The notes: generated by a model not told the origin, from the sequence alone. Shown: positions 1-8,743, numbered from the stretch's first letter. The stretch: 44,679 bases of DNA from Chloroflexales bacterium ZM16-3 (GCA_004138175.2 RYFE02000040.1:1-44679); one strand, 5' to 3'. A program made the numbers and translations.

Positions 1-1
1 G

Positions 2-160
2 CAGACCGCCGGCATGGAGCAGATCGGCCAGGCCATGGGCAGCATCCAGCAGGCCACCACCCAGGCTCTCGCCAGCACCCGTCAGGCCGAGCGCGCCGCC
101 CAAGACCTGCACACCCTCGCACAGTCGCTCCAGCGCACAATCTCCACCTACCGACTGTAG
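2..160 (+). CDS. Methyl-accepting chemotaxis protein, C-terminal end (partial)
   Basis: The window opens inside a gene. The frame starting at base 2 reads 52 residues to a TAG at 158-160. The peptide is Gln/Ala-rich and amphipathic (motifs such as GMEQIGQAM, SIQQATTQ, LHTLAQSLQ). This matches the tail of the cytoplasmic coiled-coil signalling hairpin of chemoreceptors. It lies directly upstream of cheA, cheW, cheB and cheR, so it is most likely the cognate receptor or a soluble receptor-like protein. The sensor region and the hairpin tip lie outside the window, so the ligand cannot be inferred. Confidence 0.75.
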   Translation, partial: QTAGMEQIGQAMGSIQQATTQALASTRQAERAAQDLHTLAQSLQRTISTYRL

Positions 161-164
161 GCTA

Positions 165-229
165 GGATTGCAGATTGCAGATGTGACGTATCAGCATGTA
201 GCTCAATCTGCAATCTACAATCTGCAATT
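165..229. repeat. Palindromic heptamer array (ATTGCAG type)
   Basis: Direct copies of the 7-mer ATTGCAG at about 167-182 are followed after about 20 bases by the same units in reverse complement (about 205-229). Together they can fold into one stem. The array fills the gap between the receptor gene and cheA. It belongs to the same structural class as the arrays at 11917, 18156, 18748, 24434, 36777 and 44544, although the 7-mer differs at each site. Confidence 0.8.
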
Positions 230-244
230 GCATAAGGTTCTCCT

Positions 245-2557
245 ATGCTCACAGACGCAGACATCATGGCCCAGGTGCTCGCCGCCTTCCGCGCCGAGCA
301 GGCTGAGCACAGGCAAGCGGCCGGCGAGCTCCTGCTGGTGCTTGAGCGCGACCCGCATCACCCCGAGCGCAAGCAGTTGCTTGATCAGCTCTTCCGCGAG
401 GCCCACAGCCTCAAGGGAGGCGCCCGCGCCGCCGGGCTGCTGGATATCGAGCGACTCGCCCACCGCATTGAGGATGTGTTCGCCGCCGCGCGCTCGGGTA
501 AGCTGGAGCTCAGCCCGAAGGTGTGCGACCCGATCTATGCCGGGCTCGACGCCCTCGGCGCGCTGATGGCCCGCCACGATGCCGGCGAGCCGACTGACCT
601 GACGCCCTATCAGCCGCTGCTTGAAACGCTGGCCGGGGCGCTTGTCGATCTGGCCCCGCCCGCAACCGCAGAGCCCGCAGAAGCAGTAGCTTCGGCACCC
701 GATCTGGAGCAGCGACCGACGGCCGGACATGCACGGCAGGGCGAGGATGCGGCCACGGTGCGCCTGCCCACCAGCGTGCTCGACAGCCTGCTCAATGAGG
801 CCGGCGAGCTGATGACCTGCACCCTGCGTGCCCGCGAGGCCGCCCGCGAGGCCGCCGCGCTGGCCGAGTTGCCCGTCCGCTGGCGACGCACCTGGCAGCG
901 CCTCGGCCCCCGGCTGGCGCGCCTACGCACGGCTCCAGCGTCCCAGCGTCCCGTTGTCCACCACCTAGACGAGCAAATCGGTGACACTCCAGTCGCCCAG
1001 CCTGTCGGATACGCCGGGACGCCCCGCGAGATCGTCGAGGCCCTTGAGCAAGCCAACAGCCTGCTCGGCGAGCTTGGTACGGCGGTGGCGAACCTCTCGC
1101 GCCATGTGGCCGAGGATCACTCCCGCCTCGCCGCCGTCACTGATCGGCTCCACGACCAGGTGCGGCGCACGCGGATGCTGCCGCTGGCCACGCTCTTCCC
1201 ACCGCTGCGCCTACAGCTGCGCGAGATGGCCCGCGCCGCTGGCAAGCGGATCGAGCTGAGCGTCGATGATGGCGGGGCCGAGGCGGATCGCCAGGTGCTC
1301 GACCAGCTGCGCGAGGTGCTGCTGCACCTGCTGCGGAACGCCGTCGATCACGGCATCGAGGACCCGGACATCCGGGCCACCACCGGCAAGCCAGATGTCG
1401 GCACCGTCCTGATCTGCGCTGAGGTGAGCGGCGACCAGCTGAGCATCAGGTTGAGCGACGATGGCGCAGGGATCGATCTGGAGGCGGTGCGGGCGCGCGC
1501 TAGCGCGGCGGGGCTGATCGCCGACGCCGAGCACACCGGTGAGGCCGAGCTGATCGACCTGATCTTCCTGCCCGGCTTCTCCACTCGCCATACGGTCAGC
1601 GAGATCTCGGGGCGCGGCGTCGGCCTGGATGTCGTCCGCTCTAACGTCGAGCGCATGCGCGGGCGCGTGTCGGTCCGCAGCAGGGTTGGCGAGGGGACTG
1701 ATTTTCTGATCAATGTGCCGATCTCGCTCACCCGATCCCACGGGTTGCTGCTGCGCGCCGGGGGCGCAGAGTATGCGCTGCCGCTTGACGCCGTCCAGCG
1801 GATTATCGCGATCAGCCCGTCGCAGATCCAGCACCTTGAGGGGCGCGCAGTGCTGCGGCTCGCCGACCGGCCGCTGCCCATCGTGGCCCTGGCTGATCTG
1901 CTTGACGCCTCTTCATCTGCGCCATCCGTTGGCGGGCTGGCCCTCATCCTGGGCAGCGGCGAGCGCCAGGTGGCTTGCCAGATCGACGCGGTGATCGGCG
2001 AGCAGGAGCTGGTGATCCACCGCCTGCCCGCGCCGCTTGTGCGCGTCCGCTTCGTCTCCGGCGCCACCATCCTGGCCGACGGGCGGGTGATGCCCATCCT
2101 TGATGTCGTCGACCTCGTGCGCGCCGCCGTCGGCTCCCGCCGCGCCGCGCCACCGGTCGTCACAACCGAGGAGGAGCGCCGCGCGCCGATCGTGCTCGTC
2201 GCCGACGACTCGATCACGACGCGCACCCTGGAGAAGAATATCCTGGAGGCCGCTGGCTATCAGGTGCGGCTGGCCACCGATGGCCAGGAGGCATTTGACC
2301 TGCTGCGGGCCATGGCCGAAAATGGCGGGTGCGATCTGCTGCTCAGCGATATCGACATGCCGCGGATTAACGGCTTTGATCTGACCCGCCAGGTGCGCGG
2401 CGACCCCAAGCTGCGCAATCTGCCGGTGGTCCTGGTTACCTCGCTGGATAGCGCAGATGACCGTGAGCGCGGGGTCTCGGCCGGCGCCGACGCATATATT
2501 GTCAAGCGAGCATTCGATCAGCAAGTGCTCCTCGATACGATCAGCCGACTGGTCTGA
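245..2557 (+). CDS. cheA: CheA-type hybrid histidine kinase with C-terminal receiver
   Basis: This is the central kinase of the chemosensory array: it autophosphorylates on a histidine and passes phosphate to receiver domains. The 770 residues show an N-terminal Hpt domain with phosphoacceptor His54 (EAHSLKGGA). A dimerisation segment spans about 172-310. The HATPase domain spans about 330-490, with N-box Asn365 (LLRNAVDHG), G1 at 405-409 and G2 GRGVGLDVV at 457. A CheW-like domain follows at about 495-630, then a receiver at 648-770 with Asp702 (SDIDMP) and Lys754. No separate CheY/CheB-docking P2 domain is evident. The fused receiver is typical of chemosensory systems that control type IV pili or other outputs, and may act as a phosphate sink. 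It is the first complete gene of an operon with cheW, cheB and cheR. Confidence 0.95.
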   Translation: MLTDADIMAQVLAAFRAEQAEHRQAAGELLLVLERDPHHPERKQLLDQLFREAHSLKGGARAAGLLDIERLAHRIEDVFAAARSGKLELSPKVCDPIYAGLDALGALMARHDAGEPTDLTPYQPLLETLAGALVDLAPPATAEPAEAVASAPDLEQRPTAGHARQGEDAATVRLPTSVLDSLLNEAGELMTCTLRAREAAREAAALAELPVRWRRTWQRLGPRLARLRTAPASQRPVVHHLDEQIGDTPVAQPVGYAGTPREIVEALEQANSLLGELGTAVANLSRHVAEDHSRLAAVTDRLHDQVRRTRMLPLATLFPPLRLQLREMARAAGKRIELSVDDGGAEADRQVLDQLREVLLHLLRNAVDHGIEDPDIRATTGKPDVGTVLICAEVSGDQLSIRLSDDGAGIDLEAVRARASAAGLIADAEHTGEAELIDLIFLPGFSTRHTVSEISGRGVGLDVVRSNVERMRGRVSVRSRVGEGTDFLINVPISLTRSHGLLLRAGGAEYALPLDAVQRIIAISPSQIQHLEGRAVLRLADRPLPIVALADLLDASSSAPSVGGLALILGSGERQVACQIDAVIGEQELVIHRLPAPLVRVRFVSGATILADGRVMPILDVVDLVRAAVGSRRAAPPVVTTEEERRAPIVLVADDSITTRTLEKNILEAAGYQVRLATDGQEAFDLLRAMAENGGCDLLLSDIDMPRINGFDLTRQVRGDPKLRNLPVVLVTSLDSADDRERGVSAGADAYIVKRAFDQQVLLDTISRLV

Positions 2558-2573
2558 GCACAGCGAGGCATCT

Positions 2574-3014
2574 ATGAGCAACACCGAGGCCACCACTTCT
2601 GATATTATTGTCACCTTTCGGATCGGGCGACAGTACTACGCACTGCCGCTGGACGCCGTGAGCCAGGTGGTGCGATTACCCGACCTAACCGATATTGCTG
2701 GCGCGACGGCGACCTTGGCGGGCATGCTCAACCTGCGCGGCACCTTCCTGCCGGTGATCGATGGCCACGCCTTGATGGGCGTAACTTCTGGATACGCCCT
2801 CGACAGCAGCATTCTGGTGATCGCCCTCGACGGAGCGCCGGCGCTGGGCCTGCTCGCCGACGAGGTCGATGCCGTCGAGCAGATCCCCGCCACCGGTATC
2901 TCGGAGCTGATTAACAGCGCGCCATTTGTTAGCGGGATTATGCGCGACAGCGAACGTTCGGTGATCCTGCTTGACCCCCGCATCCTACACATGAGTATAG
3001 CCGATAGCCGATAG
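2574..3014 (+). CDS. cheW: CheW chemotaxis coupling protein
   Basis: This scaffold couples receptors to CheA. The 146 residues form one CheW domain, with the typical pattern of hydrophobic strands, the YYALPLDAVSQVV segment near the start and MLNLRGTFLPVID in the middle. The frame is open upstream into the end of cheA. The ATG at 2574, 16 bases after the cheA stop, gives the usual CheW length and is preceded by a short GAGG. Its position between cheA and cheB makes it the cognate coupling protein. Confidence 0.92.
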   Translation: MSNTEATTSDIIVTFRIGRQYYALPLDAVSQVVRLPDLTDIAGATATLAGMLNLRGTFLPVIDGHALMGVTSGYALDSSILVIALDGAPALGLLADEVDAVEQIPATGISELINSAPFVSGIMRDSERSVILLDPRILHMSIADSR

Positions 3015-3079
3015 ATCAGCGCTTCTCATCAGGGCGATGTGTGGCACAGTGACATGGTTATCTGACAAGAGAAGCCTCC

Positions 3080-4147
3080 ATGCAAACACCGATCAGGGTA
3101 CTGGTCGTAGATGACTCACCCTCGCAGCTGGCGCTCCTGGTTTCGCTGTTGCGGGCCGCAGGCGACTTTGAGATTGTGGGGACAGCCGCCGACGGTCGCT
3201 CGGCTGTGGCCGCCACCGATAGGCTCCGTCCGGGCGTGGTGGCGATGGATATCCACCTCCCGGTGTTTGACGGGTACGAGGCCACCCGGCAGATCATGCA
3301 GCGCTGCCCGACGCCGATCGTGATGTTCAGCGGCAGCGCGGGCGACGCGGGGGTGCGCTCGATGGAGGCGCTCGCCGCCGGGGCCCTGGCGGTTGTGCAG
3401 AAGCCGGGGGGGCTCAACCTGCCCGCCGCCGCCGCCGAGCGCGCCCAGTTCCTCCAGATGTTGCGGCTGATGTCGGGAGTGCGCGTCGTCACACGGCACG
3501 TGCGCCGCGATCCTCCGTCCGCGCCCACGCCGATCATTCACCCGGTGCGGGCCGGCAAGCCTGAGATCCTGGCGGTCGCGGCCTCTACCGGCGGCCCAGC
3601 CGCCCTGAAGACCTTCCTGGAGGGGCTTGGCTACGGCTTCCCGCTGCCCATCCTGATCGTCCAGCACATTGCCCGCGGCTTCTCGCCGGCCCTCCAGGAG
3701 TGGCTGTCGAGCGTGGTGCCGCAGCCGCTTCACTTCGCCCGCCCCGACGAGCGCCTGCTCCCCGGTCACGCCTACCTGGCCCCCGACGACCATCACCTGC
3801 TGCTGGCCGCGCCGGGCATGGCCGGGATCGAGCCGACCACCTCCGCCGACCGCTACAGCCCCAGCGCCGATAAGCTCTTCGCATCGGTGGCCCGCTGGTA
3901 TGGCTCGCACGCGATCGGGGTGATCATGACCGGCATGGGCGATGATGGCGCGCGCGGCATAGGTGCCATGCGCGCTGCGGGAGCCATGACCCTCGGCCAA
4001 GACGAGGCCACCTGCGTCGTCTTCGGCATGCCACGCGCCGCCGCCGAGGCCGGTGCCCTGGTGCGCCTGCTGCCCCTCGGCGGGCTCGCCGGGGCGGTGC
4101 TCGCCGCCATCCCGCCCACCGCAAGCCTCCAGCGGGGCGCGCCATGA
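3080..4147 (+). CDS. cheB: CheB receptor methylesterase/deamidase
   Basis: This enzyme removes methyl groups from receptor glutamates and is switched on by phosphorylation of its receiver. The receiver occupies residues 5-125, with acidic DD at 11-12, phosphoacceptor Asp57 (AMDIHLP) and Lys108. The C-terminal esterase domain (about 163-345) carries the catalytic triad Ser169 (AASTGGP), His196 (VQHIARG) and Asp289 (MTGMGDDG). The 355-residue length is normal. The stop overlaps the cheR start by 4 bases (ATGA), indicating translational coupling of the opposing methylesterase and methyltransferase. Confidence 0.95.
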   Translation: MQTPIRVLVVDDSPSQLALLVSLLRAAGDFEIVGTAADGRSAVAATDRLRPGVVAMDIHLPVFDGYEATRQIMQRCPTPIVMFSGSAGDAGVRSMEALAAGALAVVQKPGGLNLPAAAAERAQFLQMLRLMSGVRVVTRHVRRDPPSAPTPIIHPVRAGKPEILAVAASTGGPAALKTFLEGLGYGFPLPILIVQHIARGFSPALQEWLSSVVPQPLHFARPDERLLPGHAYLAPDDHHLLLAAPGMAGIEPTTSADRYSPSADKLFASVARWYGSHAIGVIMTGMGDDGARGIGAMRAAGAMTLGQDEATCVVFGMPRAAAEAGALVRLLPLGGLAGAVLAAIPPTASLQRGAP

Positions 4148-5580
4148 GCGACCTCCCGCTAAGCGATGAGCTCTACCAGTGCCTGCGCGACCTGCTCCTG
4201 GATCGGCTGGGTCTGCACTTTCCGGCGAGTCGCCGCACCGACCTGGCCCGCTCATTGAGCCTGGTGGCCCAGGATCTTGGCTACAGCGACCTGGGCCGCC
4301 TCTACACGGCGCTGCTCGTCGGCGGCCCCGTCTGGGACACGGCGATCCGCCACCTGACCATCGGCGAGACCTATTTCTTTCGCAATAGCTCACAGTTCGC
4401 CGCCCTGCGTGAGCGCATCCTGCCCGACCTGCTGGCCCGGCGGGCCGCCACCCGCAGCCTGAGGCTCTGGAGCGCCGGATGCGCTAGCGGCGAGGAGCCC
4501 TACTCGCTGGCGATGGTGCTAGCCGACATGCTGCCCGCCGATACGGGCTGGCAGGTGAGCATCCTTGGAACCGATCTGAACCTGGACTTTCTCGGCCGCG
4601 CCCGCGAGGGTCTCTACGGCCCGTGGTCGTTCCGCGAGACGCCCGACGCGGTGCGCAACCGCTTCTTCAGCGCCGAGGGGGCGCGCTGGCGACTGCGGCC
4701 CGAGATCCGGCGCAATGTGATCTTCAACCGGCTGAACCTCGCCTCGTCTGAGTATCCGACCGTGACCAATGGCACCATGGCGATGGACCTGATCTTCTGC
4801 CGAAATGTGCTGATCTACTTTAATGAGACGACGACCCGCGCGATCATCGACCGGCTCTACGAGGCGCTCGCGCCCGGCGGCTGGTTGGTGGTCGGCCACG
4901 CCGAGCCAAATGCGACGACGTTTCATCGCTTTGAGACAGTGAACGCCCCCGGCACCGTGCTCTACCGCAAGCCGCCCGACGCGCCGCTCTTCGCCACAGC
5001 GACCTATGCGTATGCGGCAGGTGTCCCTATTGCGCCGCCAAAGCCGCTTAGGCCAGCCACACCGGCACCGCTACGGAGTCACTCCATCCTGAGGGAGCCT
5101 GCGACACCCCCGCGACCCCCCGCGATCCGCAAGGAACCGCCCGGGACGGGCAGCCTCTCCCGCCAGAATCTGGCCGCGCCTGCGCCTGACATCTTGGCCG
5201 AGGCGCGAGCTGCCGCCAACGCGGGCCGCTGGGAGCGCGCCGCCGAGCTCGCCGACCGCACGCTCGCCGCCGAGCCGATGCGGGCCGGTGCCCACTTCCT
5301 GCGCGGCCAGATCTACGAGCACGAGGGCCAGTCTGATCAGGCCCTCGACGCCTATCGCCGCAGTCTGTACATCGACCCCACCTTGGCAATGGGGGCGCTG
5401 GCGATGGCCGATATCTGGCGGATGGGCGGGCAAAACGCTGATGCGCGCCGGAGCTACCGCAGCGCCCTGCGCCTCCTCGAACAGTTCGCCCCCGCAGATG
5501 CCGTCCCCGAGTCTGACGGTGCTAGCGCCGCTGAGCTGCGCGCCTATATCAAAACTCAGATCGACTTGCTTGACAAATGA
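4144..5580 (+). CDS. cheR: CheR chemoreceptor methyltransferase with TPR tail
   Basis: This S-adenosylmethionine-dependent enzyme methylates receptor glutamates. Residues 1-280 form the CheR core: an all-alpha N-terminal domain, the conserved TIGETYFFRN, the SAM-binding LWSAGCASGEEPYSLA and the late motif LIFCRNVLIYF. A Pro-rich linker (about 295-340) leads to a C-terminal TPR region (about 350-440; ARAAANAGRWERAAELADR, then DQALDAYRRSLYIDPTLA). CheR-TPR fusions occur in non-flagellar chemosensory systems, where the TPR may regulate binding to receptor tails. The gene is coupled to cheB through ATGA and appears to end the operon. Confidence 0.93.
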   Translation: MSDLPLSDELYQCLRDLLLDRLGLHFPASRRTDLARSLSLVAQDLGYSDLGRLYTALLVGGPVWDTAIRHLTIGETYFFRNSSQFAALRERILPDLLARRAATRSLRLWSAGCASGEEPYSLAMVLADMLPADTGWQVSILGTDLNLDFLGRAREGLYGPWSFRETPDAVRNRFFSAEGARWRLRPEIRRNVIFNRLNLASSEYPTVTNGTMAMDLIFCRNVLIYFNETTTRAIIDRLYEALAPGGWLVVGHAEPNATTFHRFETVNAPGTVLYRKPPDAPLFATATYAYAAGVPIAPPKPLRPATPAPLRSHSILREPATPPRPPAIRKEPPGTGSLSRQNLAAPAPDILAEARAAANAGRWERAAELADRTLAAEPMRAGAHFLRGQIYEHEGQSDQALDAYRRSLYIDPTLAMGALAMADIWRMGGQNADARRSYRSALRLLEQFAPADAVPESDGASAAELRAYIKTQIDLLDK

Positions 5581-5596
5581 TTATGTTTACCTCATG

Positions 5597-5625
5597 TTGA
5601 CACTCTCAGCCCCTCGTGGTATAAG
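5597..5625 (+). promoter_or_regulatory. Sigma70-type promoter for the metallopeptidase gene
   Basis: A perfect TTGACA at 5597-5602 is followed by 17 bases and TATAAG at 5620-5625. It lies 70 bases upstream of the GTG start at 5695 and just after the cheR stop, so the metallopeptidase gene probably has its own transcript separate from the che operon. Confidence 0.75.
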
Positions 5626-5694
5626 CTCCTTTACACTTGTGGCTAGGAATACTCTCTGCGCAGGCACCAGGCTGTGCCGCAGGAGGTTTGCTCC

Positions 5695-6660
5695 GTGTCT
5701 CGTAACAACAGCGCCGTGATCGCGCTTATCATTACCGCGACCCTTATTGTGCTGATTGGGCTCACAGGGGCGAGCACACCCCAGCGATCTTCCAACGCGT
5801 TGGCCAACTCGGCCTCGCTCGCCCTCCCGCCGACGGTGACGGACACCCCCAGCCCGACTACGCCCACCGCAACAGCGACGCCGCAGCCCACCGCGACCCT
5901 GGCCCGCCGCGAGTTCAATGAGGGCGACGGGGTCAAATTTGTGCCGACAGTCTTCCTTCCGGGGCGCGGGCCGACCCTGCCGGGCGAGATGGTCTACAGC
6001 GGGCGCAGGCTGGATGTCTATGTGGGCGGCGGCACCTTCAGCGCCGATGAGGTCGCCTCGCTCGGGGTGAAGGCCGAGTGGGCGCTGAGCTACATCCAGA
6101 AGCGCTTTGACGCCGAGCTGACGCGGCGTATCTCGGTGGGGGTGTATAGCACCAGCCAGGCGCCGGGCAAGGGCACGCGCGGCATCGCCTACACCTATGG
6201 CGATACAAACGTGCGAATCTACTACCGGCCCGGCGAGGATCAGCACGACGCGCTGGTGGTCCTGTCGCACGAGATGGCTCACGCGCTTCAGGCTGAGGCA
6301 TACGGCAAGGATGCCCAGTCACGCTCCGACACGGTGCTGCTGGAGGGGCTGGCCAGCTGGATCTCTGGCGAGTACTGGCTGAGCCTCTCGGGGGCGACGT
6401 CGTTCCAGTCGCGCGCCCGCGAGCTCTACCAGTCTGGCTACACAGGCAATCTGGCGACGCTCGGCCGCGGCAGCCTGGATGTGGCCTACGATATGTGGGC
6501 CGGCTTTGTGGACTACCTGGGCCGCACCTATGGCTGGGAGAAGTTTAACCGGCTGTACCTCAGCGGGCGCGGGCGCAGCCCCGGCTCGGCCGACTATCAG
6601 GGGGTCTACGGTAAGTCGTTCCAGGAGCTGTACACCGAGTGGTACGCCACGCTGAAGTGA
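5695..6660 (+). CDS. Membrane-anchored HExxH metallopeptidase (peptidase MA-like)
   Basis: Probable zinc metallopeptidase on the outer face of the membrane. A single hydrophobic segment near the N-terminus (AVIALIITATLIVLIG) acts as a signal anchor. It is followed by a Thr/Pro-rich linker (about 45-75). The catalytic motif VVLSHEMAHAL gives HEMAH, and the downstream LLEGLASW supplies the likely Glu zinc ligand, as in peptidase MA/gluzincin-like proteins. The frame is open 21 bases further up, but AGGAGG at 5681-5686 sits 8 bases before GTG 5695 and decides the start (321 residues). Substrate is unknown. The gene has its own promoter and is followed by strong hairpins. Confidence 0.8.
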   Translation: MSRNNSAVIALIITATLIVLIGLTGASTPQRSSNALANSASLALPPTVTDTPSPTTPTATATPQPTATLARREFNEGDGVKFVPTVFLPGRGPTLPGEMVYSGRRLDVYVGGGTFSADEVASLGVKAEWALSYIQKRFDAELTRRISVGVYSTSQAPGKGTRGIAYTYGDTNVRIYYRPGEDQHDALVVLSHEMAHALQAEAYGKDAQSRSDTVLLEGLASWISGEYWLSLSGATSFQSRARELYQSGYTGNLATLGRGSLDVAYDMWAGFVDYLGRTYGWEKFNRLYLSGRGRSPGSADYQGVYGKSFQELYTEWYATLK

Positions 6661-6672
6661 GCACGGTGAGGG

Positions 6673-6747
6673 TGTGGGAGAGCGAAGCTCTCCCACAAAA
6701 AACTGGTTCTGCTGCGGCGCGGCCACGCCGCGCCGCAGCAGAACCAG
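6673..6747. terminator. Two tandem perfect hairpins after the metallopeptidase gene
   Basis: Hairpin one (6673-6697) has an 11-bp perfect stem capped by GAA; its centre is GCGAAGC. Hairpin two (6703-6747) has a stem of about 21 bp, starting CTGGTTCTGC, with a 3-base loop. Neither has a long T tract, so they may act as transcript-end stabilisers or repeats rather than simple intrinsic terminators. Confidence 0.6.
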
Positions 6748-6772
6748 TGCGGCATGTGCCTGCCTGGCACAC

Positions 6773-6825
6773 ATCATAAAGAACAGGCCAGGGCGTCTTA
6801 GACGCCCTGGCCTGTTCTTTATGAT
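6773..6825. terminator. 25-bp perfect hairpin between convergent genes
   Basis: Arms 6773-6797 and 6801-6825 are exact reverse complements (ATCATAAAGAACAGG outward end) with a TTA loop. The AT-rich outer ends give a T-containing tail in both directions, fitting a bidirectional terminator. The TAA stop of the minus-strand oxidoreductase gene lies inside the right arm. Confidence 0.65.
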
Positions 6826-7580
6826 AGAGAATCCCGCCAGCGCAGCGCCTGCTCGACCTTCGCGTAGTCCCAGGGCTCGCCCAGGCCGAGGATGATGTGG
6901 GTGGCACCGGCCTCCAGGTAGGCGTCGAGGCTCTCGTCGCCCCGGGGCGAGACGCTGCGCTCGATCTCCTGCGGGTCGCGGCCGAGCTGGGCGCACCAGC
7001 CGTCGAGGATGGCGCTCTTGTGCTTGAAGGTCTCGGCGGGGCCGAAGCCGTGCCAGATCTGGGCGTGTTCGGCGGTGATGCGCAGCGTAACCTTCTCGCC
7101 GCCGCCGCCGATCAGGATGGGGATGGGCCGGGTGGGCGCGGGCACATCCACCTCCCAGCGGTGCTTGATGATCGGCAGCGCCTCGCGGAGGGCGCGCAGC
7201 CTATCGGGGGCGGTGCCAAACCCGTAGCCGTACTCGCTATAGTCGCGCTCGAACCAGCCTGCGCCAAGGCCGAGGATGAGCCGCCCGCCGCTGATGTGGT
7301 CGACGGTCTTGGCCATATTCGAGAGCAGGGCCGGGTTGCGGTAGGTATTACACGTCACCAGGCAGCCTACCTCGGCGCGGCTCGTGAGGGTGGCCATCGC
7401 AGTCAGTAGCGTCCAGCCCTCGAAGTGCGGCCCCTGCGGCTCGCCGTAGAGCGGGAAGAAGTGATCCCAGTTCCAGATCGTATCCACGCCCATCTCGTCA
7501 AAGCGGCGCACCGCCTCGGCGAATGAGGCATACGTGGTATGCTGAGGGTGGAGCTGCACCCCGATACGAACGTGCGACAT
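6819..7580 (-). CDS. Luciferase-like (LLM class), probably F420-dependent oxidoreductase
   Basis: The 253-residue protein has the TIM-barrel luciferase-like monooxygenase pattern: IGVQLHPQHTTY at the start, then GVDTIWNWDHFFPL, EVGCLVTCNTYRNPALLSNMAKTVDHISGGR and LGLGAGWFERDY. Proteins of this subgroup use reduced F420 or flavin to reduce or oxidise small organic substrates; the substrate here is unknown. The frame is open 57 bases further upstream, but AAGGAG lies 5-7 bases before ATG 7580 (MSHVRIG). It is transcribed divergently from the MBL-fold pair. Confidence 0.85.
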   Translation of the reverse strand: MSHVRIGVQLHPQHTTYASFAEAVRRFDEMGVDTIWNWDHFFPLYGEPQGPHFEGWTLLTAMATLTSRAEVGCLVTCNTYRNPALLSNMAKTVDHISGGRLILGLGAGWFERDYSEYGYGFGTAPDRLRALREALPIIKHRWEVDVPAPTRPIPILIGGGGEKVTLRITAEHAQIWHGFGPAETFKHKSAILDGWCAQLGRDPQEIERSVSPRGDESLDAYLEAGATHIILGLGEPWDYAKVEQALRWRDSLS

Positions 7581-7615
7581 ATGATCTCCTTCGTTGGGGA
7601 AAGCCCGTGTGCAAC

Positions 7616-7672
7616 GGTATGATTGCCATGATACCATGTGTCATAATAAAACAGCCTGCGTGAAAGCTACAA
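7616..7672 (-). promoter_or_regulatory. Candidate promoter and operator of the oxidoreductase gene
   Basis: On the minus strand TTGTAG (7667-7672), an 18-base spacer and TATTAT (7643-7648) form a plausible promoter. Directly downstream, at the expected transcription start, lies the interrupted palindrome GGTAT-N10-ATACC (7616-7635), a possible repressor site. Both elements are judged by eye only. Confidence 0.35.
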
Positions 7673-7822
7673 AAAGGCGCGTTTATCCTGTACACTAGAG
7701 CACTGAGCCGCTGATACGCTGAGGCTTGTGCCACTAGATCACCCCGGGTCAGTAGCTCCGGACCGGCCGCTTTTCTCTTGGCTTTCGTCCCTGGCAACTC
7801 ACACTTTCAATTAACAGCAACA

Positions 7823-8743
7823 ATGATCGTACGAATCTGGGGGACACGCGGCTCGTATCCTGTCGCGCGGGCTGAGATGCTGCGCTACGGCGGCAACACC
7901 ACCTGTGTGGAGGTTCGCGTCGGCGACAGCTGCATTATCCTTGATGCCGGCACCGGGCTGCGCCAGCTTGGCGAGGCGCTCGGGCGCGAGGCGCGGCCGC
8001 CGCGCACTATTAACCTGCTCATTACGCACACCCACTGGGATCATATTATCGGCTTCCCCTTCTTCGAGCCGATCTCCCAGCCGCAGAACCGGATCAACAT
8101 CTACGGGCTACAGCGCACGCAGTCGAGCCTGCGCAAGACGATCGCCAACGCGCTGAGCGACCCGCTGATGCCGATCAGCCTGGAGGATCTGCGGGCGGAG
8201 ATGACCTTCCACGAGATCCACGAGGGGCTGGCGTTTCAGCTCGACACGCAGGTGCGTGTGTGTACCGCGCGGGCGAACCACCCCTACCGGGCGCTGGCCT
8301 ATCGGATCGAGGCCGATGGGGCGGCGCTGGTGTTCATCCCCGACACTGGCCCCTTCCACACCGTGCTGTTCGACGATGAGCGGATCGAGTGGACGGGGAG
8401 CCCGACCCCCAACACCGACGAAGAGCTGCGCGCCCTGGCCGAGATGCGCGCCCAGATTGTGGATCTGGCCCGCGGGGCCGACTGGCTGATCTACGACTCG
8501 CAGTTCACCGACGCGCAGTACACCCGCTTCCCGCACTGGGGACACAGCACTGCAGCCCAGGCCCGCGAGATCGCCGAGGAGGCGGGGGTGGGCCAGCTGC
8601 TGATGTTTCACCACGACCCGCACCACACCGATGCGCAGATCGATGCTATGCTGGAGGAGCTGCAGACCACCTGCGACTCTGAGCTGATCATCACCGCCGC
8701 CTACGAGGGCATGGAGCTGCGCAAGGGAGAGCGGTCATCATGA
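7823..8743 (+). CDS. MBL-fold metallo-hydrolase, first of a tandem pair
   Basis: The protein has the metallo-beta-lactamase fold used by zinc hydrolases and phosphodiesterases. It begins IVRIWGTRGSYP, the start typical of the subgroup with PAS-linked or cyclic-nucleotide-phosphodiesterase-like members. The metal motif THTHWDH is intact (His69, His71, Asp73, His74). Further ligand candidates are the His in ANHPYRA, the Asp in FIPDTG and the His pair in MFHHDPHH. The frame is open upstream, but ATG 7823 starts the conserved domain and gives 306 residues. No strong ribosome-binding site is visible. Its stop overlaps the next gene by ATGA. Confidence 0.85.
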   Translation: MIVRIWGTRGSYPVARAEMLRYGGNTTCVEVRVGDSCIILDAGTGLRQLGEALGREARPPRTINLLITHTHWDHIIGFPFFEPISQPQNRINIYGLQRTQSSLRKTIANALSDPLMPISLEDLRAEMTFHEIHEGLAFQLDTQVRVCTARANHPYRALAYRIEADGAALVFIPDTGPFHTVLFDDERIEWTGSPTPNTDEELRALAEMRAQIVDLARGADWLIYDSQFTDAQYTRFPHWGHSTAAQAREIAEEAGVGQLLMFHHDPHHTDAQIDAMLEELQTTCDSELIITAAYEGMELRKGERSS

